NCBI GenBank assembly: GCA_035504235.1
Contig: DATJSH010000104.1
Span: 10,786 to 74,785, forward strand
DNA length: 64,000 nucleotides
Origin: DATARH01 sp035504235
Lineage (GTDB): Bacteria > Pseudomonadota > Alphaproteobacteria > ATCC43930 > CGMCC-115725
Direction of reading: 5' to 3'
Shown here: positions 32,737 through 40,749 of the stretch, in pieces
How positions within the stretch are numbered: position 1 is the first letter of the stretch
Layout: the number at the start of each line of letters is the position of its first letter
Program-made: the position numbers and the translations under genes
The notes under the pieces: generated by a model
Database searches by the model: none
Seen by the model: only the letters and a program-made list of their open reading frames with translations
Told to the model about the DNA's origin: nothing

Positions 32737-33263
32737 GCGCCTGCGAGCATTTTGTCCAGGTTTACGAGAACGATGGCGCCTTTCTCGCCACACTGGCCAA
32801 CTTCATCCATGGCGGACTGGCGCGGGGCGACGCGGCGATCGTGATCGCGACCGAGGCCCATCGCGAAGGCCTGAAGGCGCTGCTGACGGAGCGCGGAGTC
32901 GACGTTTCGGCCTACCGGCGGGACCACCGTTACCTCGCGCTCGACGCGGAGGAGACGCTCGCCCGGTTCATGGTTAATGGCTGGCCCGACGACGATTTGT
33001 TCGAGTCGGTGATCCAGGGCGTGTTGCGCCAGGCGCGCGGCATGCAAGGCCGCAACATTGTCGCTTTTGGCGAAATGGTGGCGCTGTTATGGGCGCGCGG
33101 CGATTCCGGGGCGACGGTGCGTCTGGAATATCTCTGGCAGCAGCTGTGCGAGAAGAAGCTGTTCCAGCTGTTCTGCGCTTATCCGAAAATCGGCTTCACC
33201 GAAGCTCCTGCGGAATCAATCGCTCGACTTTGCGACCTCCACTCCAAGGTTCTGGCGGCCTAG
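32697..33263 (+). CDS. MEDS domain protein
   Basis: The 188-residue protein is a single MEDS (DcmR-type sensory) domain: ACEHFVQVYENDGAFLATLA, NFIHGGLARGDAAIVIATEA then HREGLKALLTERG. The later FGEMVALLWARGDSGATVRL and LFQLFCAYPKI blocks also fit. In methanogens and methylotrophs this domain senses small ligands, sometimes fused to kinases or helix-turn-helix domains. Here it stands alone with no output domain. It lies after a terminator and 82 bases before gntR of the oxalate/formate operon, so a sensory role in C1/oxalate metabolism is possible but unproven. Confidence 0.8.
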   Translation: MGQLDSNTFWAELSACEHFVQVYENDGAFLATLANFIHGGLARGDAAIVIATEAHREGLKALLTERGVDVSAYRRDHRYLALDAEETLARFMVNGWPDDDLFESVIQGVLRQARGMQGRNIVAFGEMVALLWARGDSGATVRLEYLWQQLCEKKLFQLFCAYPKIGFTEAPAESIARLCDLHSKVLAA

Positions 33264-33316
33264 CACGACTCGCAACCATTCCGGCGGCATTTTGCGGCTC
33301 GAATAAGATCGTTGCC

Positions 33317-33338
33317 GGTATCTGGTATACCAGATACC
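33317..33338 (+). promoter_or_regulatory. 22-bp perfect palindrome, probable GntR operator
   Basis: Eleven-base arms GGTATCTGGTA and TACCAGATACC meet without a gap; the centre TGGTATACCA matches the known FadR-type GntR operator pattern. It ends seven bases before the gntR ATG, so binding would block transcription or very early elongation. Autoregulation of gntR and control of frc-fds is the natural reading. Confidence 0.8.
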
Positions 33339-33345
33339 ATAGAGA

Positions 33346-34080
33346 ATGCCTGAAGCTTCAGCCCGTGCCCCCGGCGCAATCGACATCCCACGGCTCGATC
33401 CGCAATCGACGTTTCGCGACCTCGCTTATGCGGCGCTGAAGCGGGCGATCACCGCGATCGACATCTATGACCGGCCCGATGAGGTGCGGCTCGACGAGCG
33501 CGCCTTGTCGGCCGATCTCGGGGTCAGCCGCACGCCGATCCGCGAGGCGATGACGCTGCTCGAACAGGAGGGATTTGTCCGCACCTTGCCGCGCCGCGGC
33601 ATCTACGTCGTGCGCAAGACGAAGCGCGAGATCGTCGAGATCGTCACCGTCATGGCGGCGCTCGAAAGCATGGCGGCGCGGCTCGTCGCGCTGCACGCGC
33701 CCGATGACGACATCGCCGAGTTGCGCCGGCTGATGGACGCGTTCCACGACGGCACCGACGGCGAGCGGCTGGAGGAATATTCCAACGCCAACATCGCCTT
33801 TCACCAGGCGATCATCCGCATGAGCGGCTGCGCGCTGTTGGCCGAATTGACCGCGAATTTGTTCATCCACATGCGGGCGATCCGCAAGGTGACGATCCAC
33901 CAGGACAACCGCGCGGCGCGCTCGATCGTCGACCATATGACGATCATCGAGGCGCTGGAGCGACGCGACTCGGAGGAAGCGGCGCGGCTCGCGCGCGAGC
34001 ACACGCTGGGCCTCGCCGCGCATGTCGAGCAGCACGGCGATTTTCTCGACACGACATCGACGGCAAAGAGTTTGAGTTAG
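33346..34080 (+). CDS. GntR-family regulator (FadR/FCD subfamily)
   Basis: The 244-residue protein has a winged helix-turn-helix (LSADLGVSRTPIREAMTLLE, QEGFVRTLPRRGIYVVR) and an FCD ligand-binding domain. The FCD helices contain the conserved Asn/His metal-site residues in NANIAFHQAIIRMSG and DHMTIIEALERRDSEEAARL, then REHTLGLAAHV. FCD regulators bind small carboxylates, often through a metal ion. It starts an operon with frc and fds genes 11 bases downstream. The palindrome just upstream is its likely operator, and oxalate or formyl/oxalyl-CoA its possible effector. Confidence 0.92.
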   Translation: MPEASARAPGAIDIPRLDPQSTFRDLAYAALKRAITAIDIYDRPDEVRLDERALSADLGVSRTPIREAMTLLEQEGFVRTLPRRGIYVVRKTKREIVEIVTVMAALESMAARLVALHAPDDDIAELRRLMDAFHDGTDGERLEEYSNANIAFHQAIIRMSGCALLAELTANLFIHMRAIRKVTIHQDNRAARSIVDHMTIIEALERRDSEEAARLAREHTLGLAAHVEQHGDFLDTTSTAKSLS

Positions 34081-34090
34081 GGAGACAGTG

Positions 34091-35323
34091 ATGAGCGGCA
34101 AAGCACTCGAAGGCGTCCGCATCCTCGACATGACCCATGTCCAGGCGGGACCGACCGGCACGCAGCTTTTGGCGTGGATGGGCGCCGACGTGATCAAGGT
34201 CGAGCTGCCCGGCCGCGGCGACATCACGCGCGGCCAGTTGCAGGACGTGAAAGGGGCGGACAGCCTCTATTTCACCATGCTGAACTCGAACAAGCGCAGC
34301 ATCACGATTAACATGAAGCAGCCCAAGGGCAAGGCGGTGATCGAGGCGCTGGTGCGGCGCAGCGACATCCTCGCCGAGAATTTCGGCCCCGGCGTGCTCG
34401 ACCGCGCCGGCTTTACCTGGGAGCACCTGCAAAAGCTCAATCCGCGGCTTATCTACGCTTCGGTCAAGGGGTTCGGCCCCGGCCCGTTTGTCGACTGCAA
34501 GGCCTATGAGAATGTCGCGCAATGCATGGGCGGCGCGGCCAGCACCACCGGCTTTGAAGACGGGCCGCCGACCGTCACCGGCGCGCAGATCGGCGACAGC
34601 GGCACGGGCGTCCACATGGTGACCGGCATCCTCGCCGCGCTTTATCAACGCGAGAAGACCGGCAAGGGCCAGCGGGTCGAGGTGGCGATGGCCGATGCGG
34701 TGCTGAACCTGACCCGGGTCAAGATGCGCGACCAGCAGCGCCTCGCGCGCGGACCGCTCCCCGAATACCCCAACAAGACCTTTGGCGATGAGGTGCCGCG
34801 CGCCGGCAACGCGTCGGGCGGCGGTCAGCCGGGCGCGGCCTTGCGCTGCGCGCCGGGCGGCCCCAATGACTATGCCTATGTGATCATCCAGCCGCCGTGC
34901 TGGGAGCCGCTGATGAAGCTGTGCGGCCGCGAGGAGCTGATCACCGACCCCGAGTGGGCGACCCCGGCGGCGCGCCTGCCGAAAATCCCGGAATGCTTCG
35001 CCATCATCGAGAAATGGACGATGACCAAGAGCAAATGGGAGGTCATGAAGACGCTCAACGATGTCGATGTGCCGTGCGGGCCGATCCTGTCGATGAAAGA
35101 CATCTACGAGGACAAGTCGCTCTACGCGCGCGAGATGCTTGTCGAGCTCGACCACCCGACCCGCGGCAAATACGTGCAGGTCGGCATGCCGATCAACCTC
35201 TCGGACTCGCCGGTCGAGCACAAGCGCGCGCCGCTCCTCGGCGAGCACACCGAGGAAATCCTGCAATGGCTCGGCCATAGCGATGCGGAAATCGCCGCGA
35301 TGAAACAAGAAGGGGCGGTGTAA
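34091..35323 (+). CDS. frc: Formyl-CoA:oxalate CoA-transferase
   Basis: The 410-residue enzyme moves CoA from formyl-CoA to oxalate, giving oxalyl-CoA for Oxc and releasing formate. With ATG at 34091 the catalytic aspartate falls at Asp169 (TGAQIGDSGTGVHMV), the same number as in the characterised Oxalobacter enzyme; the GTG one codon earlier would spoil this. The glycine loop SGGGQPG is present. LEGVRILDMTHVQAGPTGTQ and LGEHTEEILQWLGHSDAEI are family blocks. AGGGAG precedes the start. It lies between gntR and fdsGB in one operon. Confidence 0.95.
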   Translation: MSGKALEGVRILDMTHVQAGPTGTQLLAWMGADVIKVELPGRGDITRGQLQDVKGADSLYFTMLNSNKRSITINMKQPKGKAVIEALVRRSDILAENFGPGVLDRAGFTWEHLQKLNPRLIYASVKGFGPGPFVDCKAYENVAQCMGGAASTTGFEDGPPTVTGAQIGDSGTGVHMVTGILAALYQREKTGKGQRVEVAMADAVLNLTRVKMRDQQRLARGPLPEYPNKTFGDEVPRAGNASGGGQPGAALRCAPGGPNDYAYVIIQPPCWEPLMKLCGREELITDPEWATPAARLPKIPECFAIIEKWTMTKSKWEVMKTLNDVDVPCGPILSMKDIYEDKSLYAREMLVELDHPTRGKYVQVGMPINLSDSPVEHKRAPLLGEHTEEILQWLGHSDAEIAAMKQEGAV

Positions 35324-35333
35324 GATCGGGCCA

Positions 35334-37043
35334 ATGGCCCAGACCGCAACCCATGACCGCCGCGTGCACCCCGGTTCCGGCCGCCGGCGTGGTCGCGACA
35401 TGCCAAAAGGCCGCCAGGTCGAGCCACAAGCGCTGACCGAGGTGCGGACGCTACTCGGCGAGCGCGAGCGGCGGCGCGACCTGCTGATCGAGCACCTGCA
35501 CCTCTTGCAGGACCATTACGGCTGTCTCTACGCGCGGCACCTCGCGGCGCTCGCCGAGGAGATGCGCCTCGCGCTGGTCGAGGTCTACGAGGTCGCCAGC
35601 TTTTACGCGCATTTCGACATCGTCATGGATGACGAGGCGCCGCCGCCCGAGCTGACCGTGCGGGTTTGCGACAGCCTCACCTGCGCGGTGTTCGGCGCCG
35701 ACAAGCTGCTGTCCGACTTGCGGGACAAGCTTGGTGACGCGGTGCGGGTGGTGCGCGCGCCGTGCATGGGCGGTTGCCACAACGCGCCGGTCTGCGCGAT
35801 CGGCCACGCGCTGCACGAGCACGCCACCGTCGACAGCGTCGCGGAAGCGGTCGTCCATAAGCACACCCATCCCGACATTCCGCCTTTTGTGAGCCTCGAT
35901 GACTACCGCAAAGGCGGCGGCTACAAGCTGCTGGCGGATTGCCTCTCGGGCGCGCGGACCCGCGACAGCGTCATCGAGGCCATGGAAAAATCAAATATCC
36001 GGGGCATGGGCGGCGCGGGCTTCCCGACCGGGCGCAAATGGCGCTTTGTGCTGGCCGAGCCGGCGCCGCGACTGATGGCAGTCAATGGCGACGAAGGCGA
36101 GCCCGGCACCTTCAAGGACCGCTACTTCCTCGAAACCGACCCGCACCGCTTTTTGGAAGGAACGCTGATCGCGGCCTGGGTGGTCGAGGCGGCGGATGTC
36201 TACATCTACCTGCGTGACGAATACCCGCAATGCCTCGCGGTGTTGGCACAGGAGATAGCGGCGATCGAGGCGGCAGGGCTGTCGGGGCACACCAGGCTGC
36301 ATCTGCGGCGCGGCGCCGGCGCCTATATCTGCGGCGAGGAGTCGGCGATGCTCGAAAGCATCGAGGGCAAGCGCGGGCTGCCGCGCCACAAGCCGCCGTT
36401 TCCGTCGCAGGTCGGGCTGTTCGGCCAACCGACCCTCATCAACAATATCGAGACGCTCTACTGGGTGCGCGACATCGTCGAGCAGGGGCCGGAATGGTTC
36501 TCGAAAGAGGGCCGCAACGGCCGCCAGGGCCGGCGCACCTTCTCCGTGTCCGGCCGCGTCAAGAACCCCGGCGTCAAGCTCGCCCCCGCCGGGATCACCG
36601 CCCGCGAGCTGATCGACGAATATTGCGGCGGCATGGCGGACGGCCACAAATTCAAAGGCTACCTGCCGGGCGGCGCCTCGGGCGGCATTTTGCCGGCGTC
36701 GAAGGCCGACATCCCCTTGGATTTCGGCACGCTGGAAAGCGAAGGCTGCTTTATCGGCTCGGCGGCAATTGTCGTGCTCAGCGACAAGGACGATATGAAG
36801 GCGGTGGCGCTCAATCTCTTGAAGTTTTTCGAGGACGAAAGCTGCGGTCAGTGCACGCCGTGCCGGGTCGGCACCGAAAAGGCGGTGAAGCTGATGAGCC
36901 AGCCGCGCTGGGACGACAGCCTGCTGGAGGAATTGTCGCGGGTGATGGGCGACGCGTCGATCTGCGGGTTGGGTCAGGCGGCGATGAACCCGGTGAAGCA
37001 GGTGATGAAACATTTCCCCGAGGATCTGGCGGAACGGGCATGA
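35334..37043 (+). CDS. fdsB: NAD-dependent formate dehydrogenase, fused gamma-beta subunit
   Basis: The 569-residue protein is a fusion of a NuoE/FdsG-like domain and a NuoF/FdsB-like domain. The first part holds the [2Fe-2S] cysteines in CDSLTCAVFG and CMGGCHNAP. The second has the FMN/NADH site (GMGGAGFPTGRKWRF, GDEGEPGTFKDRY, GAGAYICGEESAML) and the [4Fe-4S] motif SCGQCTPCRVGT. It passes electrons from the FdsA molybdenum site to NAD. The same fusion exists in Methylobacterium tungsten Fdh1B. The start may be ATG 35400 instead; neither has a strong ribosome site. Its stop overlaps the following small gene (ATGA). Confidence 0.93.
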   Translation: MAQTATHDRRVHPGSGRRRGRDMPKGRQVEPQALTEVRTLLGERERRRDLLIEHLHLLQDHYGCLYARHLAALAEEMRLALVEVYEVASFYAHFDIVMDDEAPPPELTVRVCDSLTCAVFGADKLLSDLRDKLGDAVRVVRAPCMGGCHNAPVCAIGHALHEHATVDSVAEAVVHKHTHPDIPPFVSLDDYRKGGGYKLLADCLSGARTRDSVIEAMEKSNIRGMGGAGFPTGRKWRFVLAEPAPRLMAVNGDEGEPGTFKDRYFLETDPHRFLEGTLIAAWVVEAADVYIYLRDEYPQCLAVLAQEIAAIEAAGLSGHTRLHLRRGAGAYICGEESAMLESIEGKRGLPRHKPPFPSQVGLFGQPTLINNIETLYWVRDIVEQGPEWFSKEGRNGRQGRRTFSVSGRVKNPGVKLAPAGITARELIDEYCGGMADGHKFKGYLPGGASGGILPASKADIPLDFGTLESEGCFIGSAAIVVLSDKDDMKAVALNLLKFFEDESCGQCTPCRVGTEKAVKLMSQPRWDDSLLEELSRVMGDASICGLGQAAMNPVKQVMKHFPEDLAERA

Positions 37044-37435
37044 CCGTAATTCACGAGACCACGCAAATTCCGGCCGATGCGCTGCTGGCCGACGAACTTT
37101 CCCGCGAGGAAATGGTCGAGATGGCCAATCTGACGAGCGCGCAGACCGGGGTAACCGGCACGATCTTCATCTCAACCGCGATGGGCCAGCACGGGCCGCG
37201 GGTGAAATATTTTGTTCAACCGGGCCGGAGTCAGCCGAGCTTCTCTGTATCGATCGGCGATATGCCTGCTGTTGTCGCCAACAGTTTGCCGGCTCGCACG
37301 TTGCGGCAGATGGCGCCGCAGGTGATCGAGTGGGTGTCGCGCAACAAGGACGCGCTTCTCGACTTTTGGAACCACGGCGATACATGGACGCAGCTGGAGG
37401 TTCATGAATTTATACAGCGACTGCGGCAAATTTAA
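37040..37435 (+). CDS. Small protein with a DUF4160-like C-terminal part, inserted in the fds operon
   Basis: A 131-residue protein whose ATG overlaps the fdsGB stop. Its C-terminal half, SFSVSIGDMPAVVANSLPAR followed by TLRQMAPQVIEWVSRNKDAL and LDFWNHG, looks like the DUF4160 pattern (strand, LP turn, helix ending in W-x4-L-x3-W). The N-terminal half has GTIFISTAMGQHGPRVKYF. It has no link to formate dehydrogenase. Its stop overlaps the next gene by one base (TAATG), so it is coupled to that gene. DUF4160 genes often occur in toxin-antitoxin-like or mobile pairs, so a recent insertion is likely. The assignment is by pattern only. Confidence 0.6.
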   Translation: MTVIHETTQIPADALLADELSREEMVEMANLTSAQTGVTGTIFISTAMGQHGPRVKYFVQPGRSQPSFSVSIGDMPAVVANSLPARTLRQMAPQVIEWVSRNKDALLDFWNHGDTWTQLEVHEFIQRLRQI

Positions 37436-37830
37436 TGAGCGACGACTTCAGATCTCGGAGAGGACGCAGCATAAGCCAGCATGCACTGAATCGGCTTGGT
37501 GTCGCATCTCCGGATGCGGGCGATCCACTATCAATCATTCACAGCAAAAGCTTTCGTGGCAAAGCGTGGCTTTTAGCGTCACGACACTGTGGGTGCTTTT
37601 ATTGTCTGAAGGATTTTTCCCCTGATCGAATAACTCGCTGGGTTGATGACGGACAAACGGCTCTTTGTCCGTATTGTGAAATTGATTCTGTTATAGCCTT
37701 CGAAACGCAATCCATTGATCGAGATCTTCTCGATGCCATGCACAGACGATGGTTCAAAAAGGTCGGTTTGACGGCTGTCCAATGGGAGGAGGCTGTCGCG
37801 CGCGATAAATGGCCTGTGGTTTCAAATTAG
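37435..37830 (+). CDS. Small zinc-ribbon-like protein of unknown function, inserted in the fds operon
   Basis: The 131-residue protein holds paired cysteines, CGCFYC and CPYC, a likely zinc ribbon. Between them is SPDRITRWVDDGQTALCPYC, and the C-terminus has LLDAMHRRWFKKVGLTAVQW. Proteins with this wording are annotated only as cytoplasmic proteins. The gene is visibly poorer in G+C (roughly half, by eye) than fdsGB and fdsA and uses codons such as TTT, ATA and AAA that neighbours avoid. That supports transfer. Its start overlaps the stop of the preceding small gene, and fdsA begins 20 bases after it. Confidence 0.65.
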   Translation: MSDDFRSRRGRSISQHALNRLGVASPDAGDPLSIIHSKSFRGKAWLLASRHCGCFYCLKDFSPDRITRWVDDGQTALCPYCEIDSVIAFETQSIDRDLLDAMHRRWFKKVGLTAVQWEEAVARDKWPVVSN

Positions 37831-37850
37831 GCCGCTACCAGGATGCAAGT

Positions 37851-40616
37851 ATGAGCGATCCGATCAAGTTCACCCTCGACGGCAACGAGGTCGAGGCGCA
37901 GCCGGGCGAGACCATCTGGCAGGTGGCGGACCGCCTCGGCACCGAGATTCCGCATCTCTGCTGGCTGCCCAAGCCAGGCTACCGCGCCGACGGCAATTGC
38001 CGCGCCTGCATGGTCGAGATCGAGGGCGAGCGGGTGCTGGCCGCCTCGTGCATCAGGAAGCCCACCGCCGGGATGAAGGTCCTGTCGGCGAGCGAGCGGG
38101 CCAAATTCTCACGTCAGATGGTGTTCGAGCTGCTGGTCGGCGACCAGCCGGACCGCGCGGTCGCGCGCGACCCGGACTCGTCGCTCTGGCAATGGGCCGA
38201 CAAGCTCGAGGTCAGCGACAGCCGCTTTCCCCAGCGCGCAGCGCCCGCGCCCGACCGCAGCCATGTCGCGATGGCGGTGCAGCTCGACGCCTGCATCCAG
38301 TGCAACCTTTGCGTCCGCGCGTGCCGCGAGGTCCAGGTCAACGACGTGATCGGCATGGCGGCGCGCGGCCACTACGAGAAGATCGTCTTCGATTTCGACG
38401 ATCCGATGGGCAATTCGACCTGCGTCGCCTGCGGCGAATGCGTGCAGGCCTGTCCCACGGGGGCGCTGATGCCGGCGACCCAGGTCGACGCGAACGGCGT
38501 CTTCACCAACGCGCCCGACCGCACCGTCGACAGCGTCTGCCCCTATTGCGGCGTCGGCTGCCAGCTCACCTACCAGATCAAGAACGACCGCATTGTCGCG
38601 GTCGCGGGCAAGGACGGGCCGGCCAACCACAACCGGCTCTGCGTCAAGGGCCGTTTCGGCTTCGACTATGTGCATCACCCCGATCGGCTGACCGAACCGC
38701 TGATCCGCAAGGACGGGGTCTCGAAACACGATACCGATATCGACCCGGCGAACCCCTACACGCATTTCCGCAAGGCCACCTGGGAAGAGGCACTCGACCG
38801 CGCCGCGCTGGGCCTGGTCAAGATCAGGGACCGTGACGGGCGCCGGGCGCTTGCCGGGTTCGGCTCGGCCAAGGGGTCGAACGAGGAGGCCTATCTGTTC
38901 CAGAAGCTGGTGCGCACCGGTTTCGGCAGCAACAACGTCGACCATTGCACGCGGCTGTGCCACGCCTCGTCGGTGGCGGCGCTGATGGAGGGGATCGGCT
39001 CGGGCGCGGTGACCGCCCCGTTCACCGCGGCCGAAGACGCTGACGTCATCATCGTCATCGGCGCGCGTCCGACCGAGAACCACCCGGTCGCCGCGACCTT
39101 CTTCAAGCAGGCCGCGAAGCGCGGCGCCAAGGTGTTCGTGATCGACCCGCGCGGCCACAGCCTGGTGCGCCACGCCGCGCAGACGCTGCGTTTCACCCCG
39201 GGCCGCGACGTGGCGATGCTCAACGCGCTCATCCACACGATCGTCGAGGAAGGCCTCACCGACCGGCAATACATCCAGGCCCACACCGAGGATTACGAGA
39301 AGCTGCGTGAGCACATTCGCGACTACAGCCCGGAGAAGATGGCGCCGCTCTGCGGCATCGACGCCGCCACGCTGCGCCATGTCGCGCGGACTTACGCGCG
39401 GGCCGAGCGGGCGATCATCTTTTGGGGCATGGGCATCTCGCAGCACACCCACGGCACCGACAACGCGCGCTGCCTGATCGCGCTGTCGATGATCACCGGT
39501 CAGGTCGGCCGGCCGGGCACCGGGCTGCACCCGCTGCGCGGTCAGAACAACGTGCAGGGCGCGTCGGACGCGGGGCTGATCCCGATGGTCTATCCCGATT
39601 ACCAGTCGGTCGCGAAGCCGGAGGTGCGCGAAAAGTTCGAGAAACTCTGGGATACCGAGCTCGACGACAAGCCGGGCCTGACGGTTGTCGAGATCATGGA
39701 CGCGGTGCATCGCGACGAGATCAAAGGCATGTACATCATGGGCGAGAACCCGGCGATGTCCGACCCCGATGTCGAGCACGCGCGCGAGGCGCTGGCCCAT
39801 CTCGAACATCTGGTGGTGCAGGACATCTTTCTCACCGAAACCGCGAAATACGCCGATGTCGTGTTGCCGGCCTCGGCCTGGCCGGAGAAGGACGGCACGG
39901 TCTCCAACACCAACCGCCAGGTGCAAATGGGGCGCGCGGCGCTGCCGCTGCCCGGCAACGCGCGGCTCGACCTGATGACGATCCAGGAAATCGCCCGGCG
40001 CATGGGGCTAAAGTGGAATTACGCCGGCCCGGCCGATGTCTTCGCTGAGATGAAGCTGGCGATGCCGTCGCTCGACAACATCACCTGGGAACGCCTCTTA
40101 CGCGAGGACTCGGTCACCTATCCGTGCGATGCCGAGGACAAGCCGGGCCACGAGATCGTCTTCGGCAACGGTTTCCCCACCGCATCCGGCCGCGCCAAGC
40201 TGGTGCCGGCGTCGATCATCCCGCCGGCCGAGGAACCGGACGCCGAGTTCCCGCTGGTGCTGACCACCGGTCGCCAGCTCGAACATTGGCATACCGGCGC
40301 GATGACCCGGCGCGCCACCGTGCTCGACGAGATCGAACCCGAAGCGGTGGCGAGCCTCGCCCCCTCCGAACTGCGCAAGCTCGGCGTGGCGGCGGGGGAC
40401 CCGGTACGCGTCACCACGCGGCGCGGCCACATCGAATTGAAGGCACGCGCCGACAGCAATGTCGCACCGGGCATGGTCTTCGTGCCGTTCTGCTATGCCG
40501 AGGCGGCGGCCAATATCCTGACCAACCCGCAATTGGACCCGGTGGGCAAGATTCCCGAGTTCAAATATTGCGCCGCCAAGGTCGAGCCCGTGCTGGCAAG
40601 GCAGGCGGGGGAGTAA
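37851..40616 (+). CDS. fdsA: NAD-dependent formate dehydrogenase, alpha (molybdenum/tungsten) subunit
   Basis: The 921-residue catalytic subunit oxidises formate to CO2. An N-terminal [2Fe-2S] domain (Cys37, Cys50, Cys53, Cys67) is followed by [4Fe-4S] clusters CIQCNLCVRAC and CVACGECVQACPTG. The molybdopterin domain has the CPYCGVGC cluster motif. The active-site cysteine is Cys370, followed by His371 in DHCTRLCHASS. The enzyme is cytoplasmic, with FdsGB as electron partner. The ATG at 37851 (MSDPIKFTLDG) has AGGA upstream; an in-frame ATG at 37809 lies in the inserted gene. No fdhD or fdsD follows, unlike in many fds operons. Confidence 0.95.
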   Translation: MSDPIKFTLDGNEVEAQPGETIWQVADRLGTEIPHLCWLPKPGYRADGNCRACMVEIEGERVLAASCIRKPTAGMKVLSASERAKFSRQMVFELLVGDQPDRAVARDPDSSLWQWADKLEVSDSRFPQRAAPAPDRSHVAMAVQLDACIQCNLCVRACREVQVNDVIGMAARGHYEKIVFDFDDPMGNSTCVACGECVQACPTGALMPATQVDANGVFTNAPDRTVDSVCPYCGVGCQLTYQIKNDRIVAVAGKDGPANHNRLCVKGRFGFDYVHHPDRLTEPLIRKDGVSKHDTDIDPANPYTHFRKATWEEALDRAALGLVKIRDRDGRRALAGFGSAKGSNEEAYLFQKLVRTGFGSNNVDHCTRLCHASSVAALMEGIGSGAVTAPFTAAEDADVIIVIGARPTENHPVAATFFKQAAKRGAKVFVIDPRGHSLVRHAAQTLRFTPGRDVAMLNALIHTIVEEGLTDRQYIQAHTEDYEKLREHIRDYSPEKMAPLCGIDAATLRHVARTYARAERAIIFWGMGISQHTHGTDNARCLIALSMITGQVGRPGTGLHPLRGQNNVQGASDAGLIPMVYPDYQSVAKPEVREKFEKLWDTELDDKPGLTVVEIMDAVHRDEIKGMYIMGENPAMSDPDVEHAREALAHLEHLVVQDIFLTETAKYADVVLPASAWPEKDGTVSNTNRQVQMGRAALPLPGNARLDLMTIQEIARRMGLKWNYAGPADVFAEMKLAMPSLDNITWERLLREDSVTYPCDAEDKPGHEIVFGNGFPTASGRAKLVPASIIPPAEEPDAEFPLVLTTGRQLEHWHTGAMTRRATVLDEIEPEAVASLAPSELRKLGVAAGDPVRVTTRRGHIELKARADSNVAPGMVFVPFCYAEAAANILTNPQLDPVGKIPEFKYCAAKVEPVLARQAGE

Positions 40617-40630
40617 ACTTCTTTCCTTGG

Positions 40631-40749
40631 CCGGGCTCGACCCGTGGGCCTTCAGCCCACGGACTTGATCCGTGGGCATCCCCGTCTTTGGCGATTTTGA
40701 TGATGAAGATTTTAAGGCGTGGATGCCCGGATCCAGGCTGGGCATGGGG
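40631..40749. repeat. Compound palindromic repeat between fdsA and the lipoprotein gene
   Basis: CGTGGGC and GCCCACG form an inner stem at 40643-40661. GATCCGTGGGCATCC at 40667-40681 is mirrored by GGATGCCCGGATCC at 40721-40734. The wording GGGCTCGACCCG also matches the element at 2521-2547. The right arm runs into the start of the DUF3574 lipoprotein gene. Confidence 0.6.

Noticed and set aside
37809..37850. fdsA start at ATG 37809
   Set aside because: That ATG lies within the preceding gene and adds MACGFKLGRYQDAS, which is not part of FdsA; ATG 37851 fits the family start.
38109..39926. 605-codon minus-strand open frame
   Set aside because: It is antisense to fdsA, which has all cofactor motifs in the forward frame.
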